Of a stretch of 64,000 bases of DNA, positions 15,912 to 24,838 are shown in pieces; position 1 is the stretch's first letter, and the number at the start of each line of letters is the position of its first letter. Origin of the DNA: Nocardioides hwasunensis (GTDB lineage: Bacteria > Actinomycetota > Actinomycetes > Propionibacteriales > Nocardioidaceae). Position numbers and translations under genes: made by a program. A model generated the notes under the pieces. It did no database searches. It saw only the letters and a list, made by a program, of their open reading frames with translations, and was not told the origin of the DNA. The stretch spans positions 1 through 64,000 of the forward strand of contig NZ_JACXYY010000009.1 of NCBI RefSeq assembly GCF_014779665.1, given 5' to 3'.

Positions 15912-16598
15912 TCACTCGACGAGCCAGCGCCCCAGCAGCGTCCCGTCCTGCTCCAGCAGCAGGGCGGGGCGCAGCGCGACGTCCACGTCGGCGCCCGCCG
16001 CTATCCGCGGGCCGTCGCCGCCCACGAGGCGCGGAACGACGGTCCAGCACAGCTCATCGACGACACCGGCGGCGAGGAGGTCGGCAAAGAGCGACGGACC
16101 ACCTTCGCAGAGCTGCTCGGTCCACCCCCGCTCGGCCAGTGCGGTCTTGAGGGCGACGAAGTCGATCTCCTCCTCACCCAGGACCAGGACGTGGTCCTCG
16201 CCCAGCCTCGCTCGCGTCTCGGCCAGGCCGGCGGCAGAGGCCACGGTGGCCATCAGCAGGCGGCCGGACGCGGCGTCGGCCACGGTGGGCGGCAGGTCCG
16301 CCGAGCGGCTGACGACGACGAGCGGCACGGCCGGGACGTCGTACTCCTCGTCGCGCAGCGTGCCCGCGCCCACGATGAGGCAGTGCGCACGGGCACGAAT
16401 GGCACCGAAGACGCGGTTGTCAGCGGTGGTGTTGATGCTTGAGCTGAGCCCGTCGGTGCCGGTCGCGGAGCCGTCGACGGTGCTGACGAAGTTGACCCGG
16501 AGCCAGGGCCCGTCGGGTGGCGCGTAGGCGTCGGCCAGCTCCTGGTCGGAGAGGGCGGCGAGAGGCTGCAGCACGAGGGGCTCGGTCACCCTCGACAT
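15912..16598 (-). CDS. RibD C-terminal/pyrimidine reductase family protein
   Basis: This 228-residue protein has the dihydrofolate-reductase-like fold of the RibD C-terminal domain. Signs are RVNFVSTVDGSATG, NRVFGAIRARAHCLIVGAGTLRDE and the C-terminal CEGGPSLFADLLAAGVVDELCWT. It has no deaminase domain, so it is a stand-alone reductase. It may act in riboflavin synthesis or in a related pterin/pyrimidine reduction. It is divergent from the DHPS-like gene with only 22 bases between starts, which suggests a shared promoter region. Confidence 0.8.
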   Translation of the reverse strand: MSRVTEPLVLQPLAALSDQELADAYAPPDGPWLRVNFVSTVDGSATGTDGLSSSINTTADNRVFGAIRARAHCLIVGAGTLRDEEYDVPAVPLVVVSRSADLPPTVADAASGRLLMATVASAAGLAETRARLGEDHVLVLGEEEIDFVALKTALAERGWTEQLCEGGPSLFADLLAAGVVDELCWTVVPRLVGGDGPRIAAGADVDVALRPALLLEQDGTLLGRWLVE

Positions 16599-16607
16599 CC
16601 TGCCGCC

Positions 16608-16613
16608 TACCCT
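16608..16613 (+). promoter_or_regulatory. Leaderless -10 box (TACCCT) of the DHPS-like gene
   Basis: TACCCT ends 7 bases before the GTG at 16621, the spacing that gives a transcript starting at the start codon. There is no ribosome-binding sequence in between. It is one of about 19 such sites in the window. Confidence 0.6.
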
Positions 16614-16620
16614 GAGCAGG

Positions 16621-17523
16621 GTGATCACCCTTGCGGAACTCGCAGCCCTCCAGGCCGCCCACGGCGACGCCTGGGCGACCCCCGTCGCACCCGTGGTCGT
16701 CGACGGTCCGCACGGCCCGGTCGCGATCGGCGACGGACCGGTCACGCTGATGGGGTGCGTGAACCTGTCGCGTGACTCCAGCTATCGCGAGAGCGTCGCC
16801 ACCAGCCCGGCCGACGCCGTCCGGATGGGCAGGATCCAGGCGGCCCAGGGCGCCCAGATCATCGACCTCGGCGCCGAGTCGAGCAACCAGGGCACGGCCC
16901 GCGTCTCACCCGAGGACCAGATCAGCGCCCTCGTGCCGGCCGTCAAGGGCCTCGCCGAGGAGGCGATCGTCTCCGTCGAGACCTACCAGCCGGCCGTCGT
17001 GCGCGCCTGCCTCGACGCCGGTGCGCGGGCGCTCAACATGACCGGTCGGCAGCACGAGGACGACATGCTGGCCCTCGCTGCGGAGTACGACGCCGCGGTC
17101 GTCATGTGCTTCGGCGAGACCGCCAACGTGCGCGAGGTCGCCGACGTGCCGCCCGACGCCGACCCGATGCCGGTGCTGCTCGACCACTTCGCCCCGCGGC
17201 TGGCCCACGCCCGGTCACTGGGCGTCACCAAGGTGATCGTCGACCCGGGCATGGGCTTCGTCTACGGCAACCTGATGGACCCGATGGTCCGCTCGCGGCA
17301 CCAGACGCGGGTGCTGACCCAGACCTTCCGCCTGCGCCCCCTCGGCGTACCGGTCTGCAACGTGCTGCCGAACTCCTACGACATCTTCGGCGACGAGCTC
17401 CGCAAGGCCGAGGGCTTCTACGCCACGTTCGCCGTCCTCGGCGGCACCCACCTGCTCCGGGTCCACGAGGTCCCGCACCTCCGGGTCGTGCTCAAGGCGC
17501 TGGCCGAGCTCGAGGTCCGCTGA
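16621..17523 (+). CDS. Dihydropteroate synthase-like pterin-binding protein
   Basis: This 300-residue TIM-barrel protein belongs to the pterin-binding family. It has LMGCVNLSRDSSYRES (the phosphate/substrate loop, MGxxNxxxDS), IIDLGAESSNQG (the counterpart of IDIGGEST), ALNMTGRQ and VIVDPGMGF. The sequence departs from housekeeping FolP in several motif residues (LGAESSNQG for GGESTRPG), so it may be a FolP2-like paralogue rather than the sulfonamide target. The GTG start is leaderless. It is divergent from the RibD-like reductase, which may point to joint pterin or flavin work. Confidence 0.8.
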   Translation: MITLAELAALQAAHGDAWATPVAPVVVDGPHGPVAIGDGPVTLMGCVNLSRDSSYRESVATSPADAVRMGRIQAAQGAQIIDLGAESSNQGTARVSPEDQISALVPAVKGLAEEAIVSVETYQPAVVRACLDAGARALNMTGRQHEDDMLALAAEYDAAVVMCFGETANVREVADVPPDADPMPVLLDHFAPRLAHARSLGVTKVIVDPGMGFVYGNLMDPMVRSRHQTRVLTQTFRLRPLGVPVCNVLPNSYDIFGDELRKAEGFYATFAVLGGTHLLRVHEVPHLRVVLKALAELEVR

Positions 17524-17525
17524 GC

Positions 17526-17605
17526 CTGGCGGCGTACGACATCCGCTCCGCCACCCTGGCGGCGTACGACGTCGAGTCGGGCCGCAGGGGTGTCGTACGC
17601 CGCCA
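17526..17605. repeat. Repeated GGCGGCGTACGAC block with a long hairpin
   Basis: The 14-mer TGGCGGCGTACGAC occurs directly at 17527-17540 and 17557-17570, and inverted at 17592-17605. The second and third copies form a perfect 14-bp stem with a 21-base loop. It lies between the convergent DHPS-like gene and galE and probably works as a bidirectional terminator. The extra direct copy is unexplained. Confidence 0.6.
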
Positions 17606-17645
17606 CCCTGGACGAGTCAGACGAAGAACGAACGCGCCACGCGCG

Positions 17646-18659
17646 TCAGCTCGAGTAGCCCTGGGGGTTCTGAGACTGCCAGCGCCAGGTGTCGGCCGCC
17701 ATCTCGTCGACGGACCTCCGCGTCCGCCAGCCGAGCTCGTCGTTGGCCTTGGAGGCGTCGGCGTACGACGTCGCGACGTCGCCTGGGCGGCGGGCGACGA
17801 CCTCGTAGGGGAGCTCGCGGCCGACCGCCCGCTCGAAGGCGTGCAGCAGCTCGAGCACGCTGGTGCCGTGGCCCGAGCCGAGGTTCCAGACGTTGACCGG
17901 CTCGGTCGTCGTGGTCAGCGCCTCGAGGGCGGCGACGTGTCCGGCGGCGAGGTCCTCGACGTGGATGTAGTCGCGCACGCCGGTGCCGTCCACGGTGTCG
18001 TAGTCGTCGCCGAAGACGGCGAGCTTGTCGCGCTTGCCGACGGCCACCTGGGCGATGAACGGCATCAGGTTGTTCGGGATGCCCGAGGGGTCCTCGCCGA
18101 TCGTGCCGGACTCGTGGGCGCCGACCGGGTTGAAGTAGCGCAGCAGCGCGAAGCGCATCTGCGGTGCGGCCGCGGCGACGTCGCGCAGGATCTGCTCCTG
18201 CATGACCTTGGTCCAGCCGTAGGGGTTGGTCGCGAACGTGCGTCGGTCCTCGGTCGCACCGGCCTGGTCCGTGCCGTAGACGGTCGCGCTGGAGGAGAAG
18301 ACCAGCTTGTCGACGTCGTTCTTCTGCATCGCCCGCACCAGCGAGAAGGTCGAGCCCAGGTTGTTCTCGTAGTAGTCGAGCGGCTTGGCGACGCTCTCAC
18401 CGACGGCCTTGTAGCCGGCGAAGTGGATCACCGCGTCGAAGTCCTCGGCGGCGAAGAGGTGCTCGGTCTTGTCGTAGTCGCACAGGTCGAAGGAGTGCGT
18501 GGGGATGCTCGTGCCGGTCAGCGACTCCATCCGGCCCAGCACCGTCGGGTGGGCGTTGCTGAAGTTGTCGACGACGACCACGTCGTGGCCGGCCGCGACG
18601 AGCTGGATGACGGTGTGCGAGCCGATGTAGCCGGCGCCGCCGCTGACGAGGATCTTCAT
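17646..18659 (-). CDS. galE: UDP-glucose 4-epimerase
   Basis: This 337-residue extended SDR has GGAGYIGSHT at the N-terminus, SSSATVYG with the catalytic Ser, and NPYGWTK supplying the YxxxK dyad. It interconverts UDP-glucose and UDP-galactose for cell-wall and extracellular polysaccharide. Length is normal. A TAGGGT box 6 bases before the ATG points to a leaderless transcript. It is divergent from gmd at 18701, and the block around it makes other nucleotide sugars. Confidence 0.96.
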   Translation of the reverse strand: MKILVSGGAGYIGSHTVIQLVAAGHDVVVVDNFSNAHPTVLGRMESLTGTSIPTHSFDLCDYDKTEHLFAAEDFDAVIHFAGYKAVGESVAKPLDYYENNLGSTFSLVRAMQKNDVDKLVFSSSATVYGTDQAGATEDRRTFATNPYGWTKVMQEQILRDVAAAAPQMRFALLRYFNPVGAHESGTIGEDPSGIPNNLMPFIAQVAVGKRDKLAVFGDDYDTVDGTGVRDYIHVEDLAAGHVAALEALTTTTEPVNVWNLGSGHGTSVLELLHAFERAVGRELPYEVVARRPGDVATSYADASKANDELGWRTRRSVDEMAADTWRWQSQNPQGYSS

Positions 18660-18700
18660 GAGCCCACCCTAACGACGACGCGCCCTGACAGACTGGGGCC

Positions 18701-19677
<977 letters not shown>

Positions 19678-19681
<4 letters not shown>

Positions 19682-20613
19682 CCCCTCGGGCGTTCATCAC
19701 CGGCATCGGGGGCCAGGACGGCACCTACCTCGCCGAGCGGCTCGTCACCGAGGGGTACGACGTCCACGCGCTGGTCTTCACGACCGACGGCCCCCCGGCC
19801 CACTGCCCCGCCGAGGTCGTCCTGCACGGTGGTGACCTCACCGACGTCGAGGCGACCCGACGGCTCGTGCTCGACCTGGCACCGCAGGAGCTCTACAACC
19901 TCGCCGCGATCAGCTCCGTCGCCCAGTCGTGGGAGGAGCCCGACGCCACCGCCCTGGTCAACGGACATGCAGCCGTCGCGCTGATGGAGACCGCCCACCA
20001 GGTCGGCGACGTCCGCTTCGTGCAGGCCTCGAGCGCGGAGATCTTCGGCGAGCCGGTCGACTCGCCGCAGACCGAGGACACGCCGCTGCAGCCGGTCAAC
20101 CCCTACGGCGCCGCCAAGGCGTACGCCCATCTCGCCTCCCGCGTCTTCCGCCAGCGCGACCTCCACGTGTCGAGCGCCATCCTCTACAACCACGAGTCGC
20201 CGCGCCGTCACGAGCGGTTCGTGACGCGCAAGATCACCTCAGGGGTCGCCGCCATCGCCAAGGGCGAGGCCGACGAGCTGGTGCTGGGCAACCTCGACGC
20301 CCGTCGCGACTGGGGCTGGGCCCCCGACTACGTCGACGCGATGATCCGCGCCGCCCGCGCCGACCAGCCGTCGGACTACGTCGTGGCCACCGGCCGCGCG
20401 CACTCGGTGCGCGACTTCGTCGCGGCCGCCTTCGCCGCTGCCGACATCACCGACTGGGAGCCGCTGGTCCGTCAGGACGAGGCGTTCTTCCGCCCCGCTG
20501 ATCCGACCGAGCTCGTCGGCGATGCCGGCCGGCTGCGCGAGGAGCTCGGCTGGGCGCCGACCGTGTCCTTCGAGGAGCTCGTCGCCCGGATGGTCGCCGC
20601 CGACCTCACGTAG
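19678..20613 (+). CDS. Second GDP-mannose 4,6-dehydratase-like SDR
   Basis: This 311-residue protein is a diverged tandem paralogue of the upstream Gmd: ITGIGGQDGTYLAERLVTEGY, NLAAISSVAQSW, QASSAEIFGEP, NPYGAAK and NHESPRRHERFVTRKI. It keeps the SDR cofactor site and YxxxK. It could be a second 4,6-dehydratase, or it could have become the 4-keto reductase (Rmd type) that finishes a GDP-6-deoxysugar. The GTG start overlaps the gmd stop by four bases, so the two are coupled. Confidence 0.85.
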
Positions 20614-20642
20614 CCGCCCGTCGTCTGGCCCCGGCGGGAGCC

Positions 20643-21158
20643 TCAGTCGAGCGGGATGTCCTCGGAGTTGTCGCGGTCGACCGGGCTGGTGTCCTTCGGG
20701 AACTCCACCGAGCCCTTCTGGTCGAGCTCGAGCACGAGCTCGCGGTCGCCCACCTTGGTCCAGCCGACCGTGGCGCGGAAGTCGTCGCGCTCGAGCTGGG
20801 CGAAGGGCTCGGACGCATCGAGGTCGACGGACTTCCGGGTCCAGCCAGCGTCCTCGAGCGCGGTCAGCGCCCGATCGACCACGTCACCCTCGTCGCCCTC
20901 CCCGACGACGATCGCCGAGGCCTTGTAGTCCTGCCCTCGATAGGTCGACATGCCCTCGCTCTCGACCCGTCCCTGCGCCCGCTCGACCGCGAGCCCGGCA
21001 CCGGTGAGCACCGCGGCCATGTCGCGGAGCTCGGCGTTGACCTCGGACTTCATCTCGGCCAGCTCGTCGGCCGCCTGGGCGGGGTCGGGATCGCCGCACG
21101 CCCCGAGGCCGAGCACCAGGGCCAGTCCCAGCAGGAGGCGCAGCGGCGACAGCTTCAT
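20643..21158 (-). CDS. Small lipoprotein of the DUF1023 operon
   Basis: This 171-residue lipoprotein has signal LLLGLALVLGLGACG (lipobox LGAC), a helical segment rich in Ala/Glu and two beta-rich parts, including WTRKSVDLD and ELVLELDQKGSVEF. I do not recognise a named family. The ATG at 21156-21158 is 10 bases past the stop of the hydrolase gene, so it is the last member of a four-gene operon. Confidence 0.75.
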   Translation of the reverse strand: MKLSPLRLLLGLALVLGLGACGDPDPAQAADELAEMKSEVNAELRDMAAVLTGAGLAVERAQGRVESEGMSTYRGQDYKASAIVVGEGDEGDVVDRALTALEDAGWTRKSVDLDASEPFAQLERDDFRATVGWTKVGDRELVLELDQKGSVEFPKDTSPVDRDNSEDIPLD

Positions 21159-21168
21159 GTGCACATCA

Positions 21169-22944
21169 TCACCGGTCGGCGGTCGTGTCGGACCGGCCGG
21201 GCTGGTCGGCCGTCGGGTCGCGGTCCCACTCGGGATCCTGGGGCGGCCCCCACCAGGGGTCGTAGCTCTGCGCGGCCCCGTTCACGTCCTCACCGTGACC
21301 GTCGACGATGCGACCGATGTTGTAGAGCGACTCGCTGTCGCTGTCGAGGTAGGAGCTGTGCGCCTCGTCGGTGTTGCGGTGCCAGCTGCGATCGACGTCC
21401 TCGGCCTCGAAGCGGGTGGCGTCGAAGTCCTCCGACGACGGGTCCGTCCCGAGTCCGATCCCGAACTTGCCGATCCACCCCTCGTCGCCGAGCGTGGCCA
21501 CGAAGTCGCGGCTGTCACGCCCGACGTAGACGTGGTCCTCGCCGACACCGAAGTCGCTCGCCCGGTCGGCCGGCCCGGCGCCCGGGCTGCCGATGAGCAC
21601 CACGTCGTCGACGTCGATGGTGTCGCCGTGAGCGGCGTACGACGTGGTGGTCGAGCCGTAGCTGTGCCCGATGGCCGTCAGGTGGGCCGGGTCGTCGGCG
21701 CGCGAGGCCCGCAGCCCGTCGATCGCGTCGGCGAGGTTGCGCCCGCCTTCCTCGGCGCGTCCCTCGGTCAGGGTGGCGAGGTCGGTCGGGCCGTCGGGCG
21801 CGTCGTAACCCAGCCAGAACATCGTCGCCACGCTGGAGCCGTCGCCGTTGTAGCGGGTCGACTCGTAGAGGTTCATCATCTGGTCGGTGTAGCCGGTCAC
21901 GCTGGTCATGTCGGTGCTGATGCCCGGCGTGAAGACGGCGACGTCCGCCGCGGTGTCGAGGTCGCCCACGGCCACCGCGACCCGACCGTCGCCGTCGTAG
22001 GCGGCCGGGTCGTAGAGCCAGAGCTGTCCGCCCGGCTTCACGCCCGGGTCGAGCGGGTCGGTGTAGGCGTCGGCGTTGGCGAGCGCCTCCTGGGTGCGCT
22101 GGGCGTTCTCCAGGATCCGGCGCTCGGTGGCGGAGATGGTGCCGTCCTCGGACTTGGCGGCGAGCCGGGCCAGGTCGTCGTCGAGGAGCACGCGGTTGGC
22201 CTGGTCGCGGGCATCGGACGGCAGCCCGTCGCCCTGTCCGATCCGCTCGGGGTAGGCCGCGATGACGGCCTCCCGCTCGGCCTCGGTCAGGCCGTCCCAC
22301 CACGCCTTGACCTCCTCCGGGGTGGCGCCGGATCCCGGCGCACCGGGGCGGTTGATCGCCGACTCGGCCAGGGGCGGGACGCCACCGTCCGCGGAGGTCG
22401 ACTCCGCGAGGGTGTCGGCGGCCTGGAAGACCTGCCGCAGCAGGGTCTCGTTCTCCCGGACCCGTCGCTGCAGGTCGTCGTCGGCGGTGACCAGCTCGGA
22501 GTAGTCGGCGCGCAGGTCGACCGAGCGCTCGCGGAAGGCCGCGACCTGGGCCTCCGTCACGTCGACCGCGGCGTCGATGTCGGCGATCAGGGTGGTGCGG
22601 CGGTCGTCGAGGCCGCGCTTGCGCTCGAGGAGGTCGTCGTGGTCGCGCAGCAGGTCGCGCAGGGTGTCGGTGAAGGCGGTGACGCCACGGGCCACCCGGC
22701 GCACCGTGACGCCCATGGCGGCGTGCTCCGTCGAGGCGGTGCCGGAGGCCTCCTTGTAGGCGGCGTAGGCGACCCCGGCCCAGCTGCCGAGGTCCTGCAC
22801 CTCCTGGGCGCGGTCGGCGAACTCCTCGTAGCGACCGGCGGCCTCGTAGAGGGTCGTGGCGAGCGCGTCGGACCCGCCGGCGTCGCCCTCGGGCTTCTTG
22901 ACCTGCGCCGGCACCGACGCTGGGACCTCGATCGTGACCGTCAT
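21169..22944 (-). CDS. DUF1023 alpha/beta hydrolase with N-terminal helical (WXG-like) domain
   Basis: This 591-residue protein has a long helical N-terminal half (residues about 20-190, including a SWAG turn and charged coiled-coil stretches) resembling WXG100/ESX-substrate helices. A DUF1023 alpha/beta hydrolase domain follows, with nucleophile elbow IGHSYGSTTTSYAA. The family is common in actinobacteria next to WXG-type proteins, but its substrate is unknown. The ATG overlaps the stop of the small upstream gene by four bases. The C-terminal tail is acidic and Asp/Pro-rich. Confidence 0.82.
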   Translation of the reverse strand: MTVTIEVPASVPAQVKKPEGDAGGSDALATTLYEAAGRYEEFADRAQEVQDLGSWAGVAYAAYKEASGTASTEHAAMGVTVRRVARGVTAFTDTLRDLLRDHDDLLERKRGLDDRRTTLIADIDAAVDVTEAQVAAFRERSVDLRADYSELVTADDDLQRRVRENETLLRQVFQAADTLAESTSADGGVPPLAESAINRPGAPGSGATPEEVKAWWDGLTEAEREAVIAAYPERIGQGDGLPSDARDQANRVLLDDDLARLAAKSEDGTISATERRILENAQRTQEALANADAYTDPLDPGVKPGGQLWLYDPAAYDGDGRVAVAVGDLDTAADVAVFTPGISTDMTSVTGYTDQMMNLYESTRYNGDGSSVATMFWLGYDAPDGPTDLATLTEGRAEEGGRNLADAIDGLRASRADDPAHLTAIGHSYGSTTTSYAAHGDTIDVDDVVLIGSPGAGPADRASDFGVGEDHVYVGRDSRDFVATLGDEGWIGKFGIGLGTDPSSEDFDATRFEAEDVDRSWHRNTDEAHSSYLDSDSESLYNIGRIVDGHGEDVNGAAQSYDPWWGPPQDPEWDRDPTADQPGRSDTTADR

Positions 22945-23252
22945 CGCGCCGGCCCCAGACGTGCGCCGAGGTCGCTGAACTGACGGTCGACCGCGTCCTC
23001 GGAGGTGGAGTAGTCGTCGGCGGTCGCCTGCAGCGCGCCGACGAAGCCGCGTGCGATCTCCGCGCTCTCGCCGGCGTGGCCGGCCCAGCCGGTCAGGAAG
23101 CTGGTGGCGGCCGCCTGCACGCTCGGCGGCAGTGCGGCCGAGGAGGCTCCGCCGAGGGCCCGCGCCGTGGCGTCCATCAGCTCTTCCTGCGACTCCCAGG
23201 CGGTGGTGCCGCGCCGCAGCGTCTCCATCTGCCAGACCAGGGGATCGCCCAT
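22941..23252 (-). CDS. Small WXG100/ESX-like helical protein
   Basis: This 103-residue protein is almost entirely helical, with a WAGHAG turn near the middle (about residues 56-61), as in WXG100-type proteins, and no signal peptide. It is coupled by overlaps to both the upstream 191-residue gene and the downstream DUF1023 hydrolase, which itself has WXG-like helices. It may be a partner or a secreted substrate of an ESX-type system; no EccC-type ATPase is in the window. Confidence 0.65.
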   Translation of the reverse strand: MGDPLVWQMETLRRGTTAWESQEELMDATARALGGASSAALPPSVQAAATSFLTGWAGHAGESAEIARGFVGALQATADDYSTSEDAVDRQFSDLGARLGPAR

Positions 23253-23827
23253 CAGACCTCACCCCCTCGCGCGAGCGCGGCAGCCTCGGGACCGGTGTGC
23301 ACGAGGGCGCTGCGCAGGCGTACGACGACCCGCGACGGTGTCGCGAGCAGCACCTGCACCTCCTCGCGACCGAGCCTCGCGGGGCGCCCCGCGAGCACCC
23401 GGGGGATCCCCTCGGGCGGCGCCAGGACGTGCCAGCCCGCCTCGTCGGGCAGCAACGCCCGCGCCCGCTCGAGCGTCGCCGAGGTGGTGGCCGGATCCAC
23501 GTCGTCGAAGGTGGCGGTGCCCTGCCACCTCAGGGTGCCGTCGGCCGCACCGGCGAACCACACGTCGTCGAGCCGGCTCGGCTCACCGGGGAGGCCGAGG
23601 CCGGCCCAGAAGGCGGCCATCTCGCCGCGCAGCCGGGCGCGGGCCTCAGCCGGGTCGACCGTCGGCTCATCGGCCGGCACCTCGACCTCCGCCGTCACCT
23701 CGGGCGGCAGGACGACCAGGTCGACGTCACCGTGACGGCGCAGGACGGTCGACCAGAAGGGGTCTTCCCGGACGGCGCGCCCGGCGGCGGCGTCGCGTGT
23801 GAATTCCAGGTCTGGCTGCTCGGACAC
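23252..23827 (-). CDS. Hypothetical protein, first gene of the WXG/DUF1023 operon
   Basis: This 191-residue soluble protein is not recognised. It is mixed alpha/beta with no signal peptide; the sequence runs from an acidic helix (FTRDAAAGRAVREDPFW) through VDLVVLPPEVTAEVEV to a C-terminal half with WHVLAPPEGIPRVLAG and VQVLLATPSRVVVRL. ESX-associated actinobacterial loci often hold such small accessory or chaperone-like proteins, which is the only hint. Its stop overlaps the next start by one base (TGATG). Confidence 0.6.
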   Translation of the reverse strand: MSEQPDLEFTRDAAAGRAVREDPFWSTVLRRHGDVDLVVLPPEVTAEVEVPADEPTVDPAEARARLRGEMAAFWAGLGLPGEPSRLDDVWFAGAADGTLRWQGTATFDDVDPATTSATLERARALLPDEAGWHVLAPPEGIPRVLAGRPARLGREEVQVLLATPSRVVVRLRSALVHTGPEAAALARGGEV

Positions 23828-23918
23828 CCGGGTCCTCCTCTGTCGTCCGGTGTGCCCTCACGTCTCCCCGGGAGCGGCCGCGTCGAAACGCGACTGCCCG
23901 CGCCTGGGGAGAACTCGT

Positions 23919-24785
23919 TCAGCCGTGCCGCAGCAGCGCGAGCAGGTACTCGCCGTAGCCGCTCTTGCGCAGCGGCTCGGCGCGCGCGGCGAGCTCGTCG
24001 TCGGAGAGCCAGCCCATCCGCCACGCGACCTCCTCGGGTGCGCCGACCTTGAAGCCCTGCCGCCCCTCGATCGTGCGGACGAAGTTGGAGGCGTCGTTGA
24101 GGGAGTCGAAGGTGCCGGTGTCGAGCCACGCGGTGCCACGCGGCAGCACCTCCACGTGCAGCCGGCCCTCCTCGAGGTAGCGGCGGTTGAGGTCGGTGAT
24201 CTCCAGCTCGCCGCGCGCCGACGGCTCGAGCTCGGCGGCGTACTGCACCACGTCGTTGTCGTAGAAGTAGAGGCCAGGCACGGCGAAGTCGCTCTTCGGC
24301 TGCTCCGGCTTCTCCTCCAGCGACAGCGCGCGACCCTGCTCGTCGAACTCGACCACGCCGTAGGCCCGGGGGTCGGCGACGTGGTAGCCGAAGACCGCGG
24401 CACCGTCGAGGTCCTTGAACCGCAGCAGCTGCGAGCCGAGCCCGGAGCCGTAGAAGATGTTGTCGCCGAGCACGAGCGCCGAGCGCTGGTCGCCGATGTG
24501 GTCGGCGCCGATGACGAATGCCTGGGCGAGCCCGTCGGGGCTGGGCTGCACCGCGAAGGTCAGGTCGATGCCGAACTGCGAGCCGTCACCGAGCAGCCGG
24601 TGGAAGCCCTCGGCCTCGTGCGGCGTGGTGATGATCAGGACGTCTCGGATCCCCGCGAGCATCAGCGTGGAGAGCGGGTAGTAGATCATCGGCTTGTCGT
24701 AGACCGGGACCAGCTGCTTGCTGATGCCCTGGGTGATCGGGTGCAGTCGCGAGCCGGTGCCACCGGCCAGGATGATTCCACGCAT
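23919..24785 (-). CDS. rfbA: Glucose-1-phosphate thymidylyltransferase
   Basis: This 288-residue nucleotidyltransferase has MRGIILAGGTGSRLHPIT, KPMIYYPLSTLMLAGI, LGDNIFYGSGL and LDTGTFDSLNDA, all typical of RmlA. It makes dTDP-glucose from glucose-1-phosphate and dTTP, the first step of dTDP-L-rhamnose synthesis; rfbB and the rfbCD fusion lie 2-4 kb away on the other strand. TAGGGT 6 bases before the ATG suggests a leaderless transcript. A weak inverted repeat (CTCCCC/GGGGAG) follows the gene. Confidence 0.96.
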   Translation of the reverse strand: MRGIILAGGTGSRLHPITQGISKQLVPVYDKPMIYYPLSTLMLAGIRDVLIITTPHEAEGFHRLLGDGSQFGIDLTFAVQPSPDGLAQAFVIGADHIGDQRSALVLGDNIFYGSGLGSQLLRFKDLDGAAVFGYHVADPRAYGVVEFDEQGRALSLEEKPEQPKSDFAVPGLYFYDNDVVQYAAELEPSARGELEITDLNRRYLEEGRLHVEVLPRGTAWLDTGTFDSLNDASNFVRTIEGRQGFKVGAPEEVAWRMGWLSDDELAARAEPLRKSGYGEYLLALLRHG

Positions 24786-24838
24786 GGGCTCACCCTATTG
24801 GCCCACGCGGTTCCGCACGGTTTGGCACGATGTGCGGC

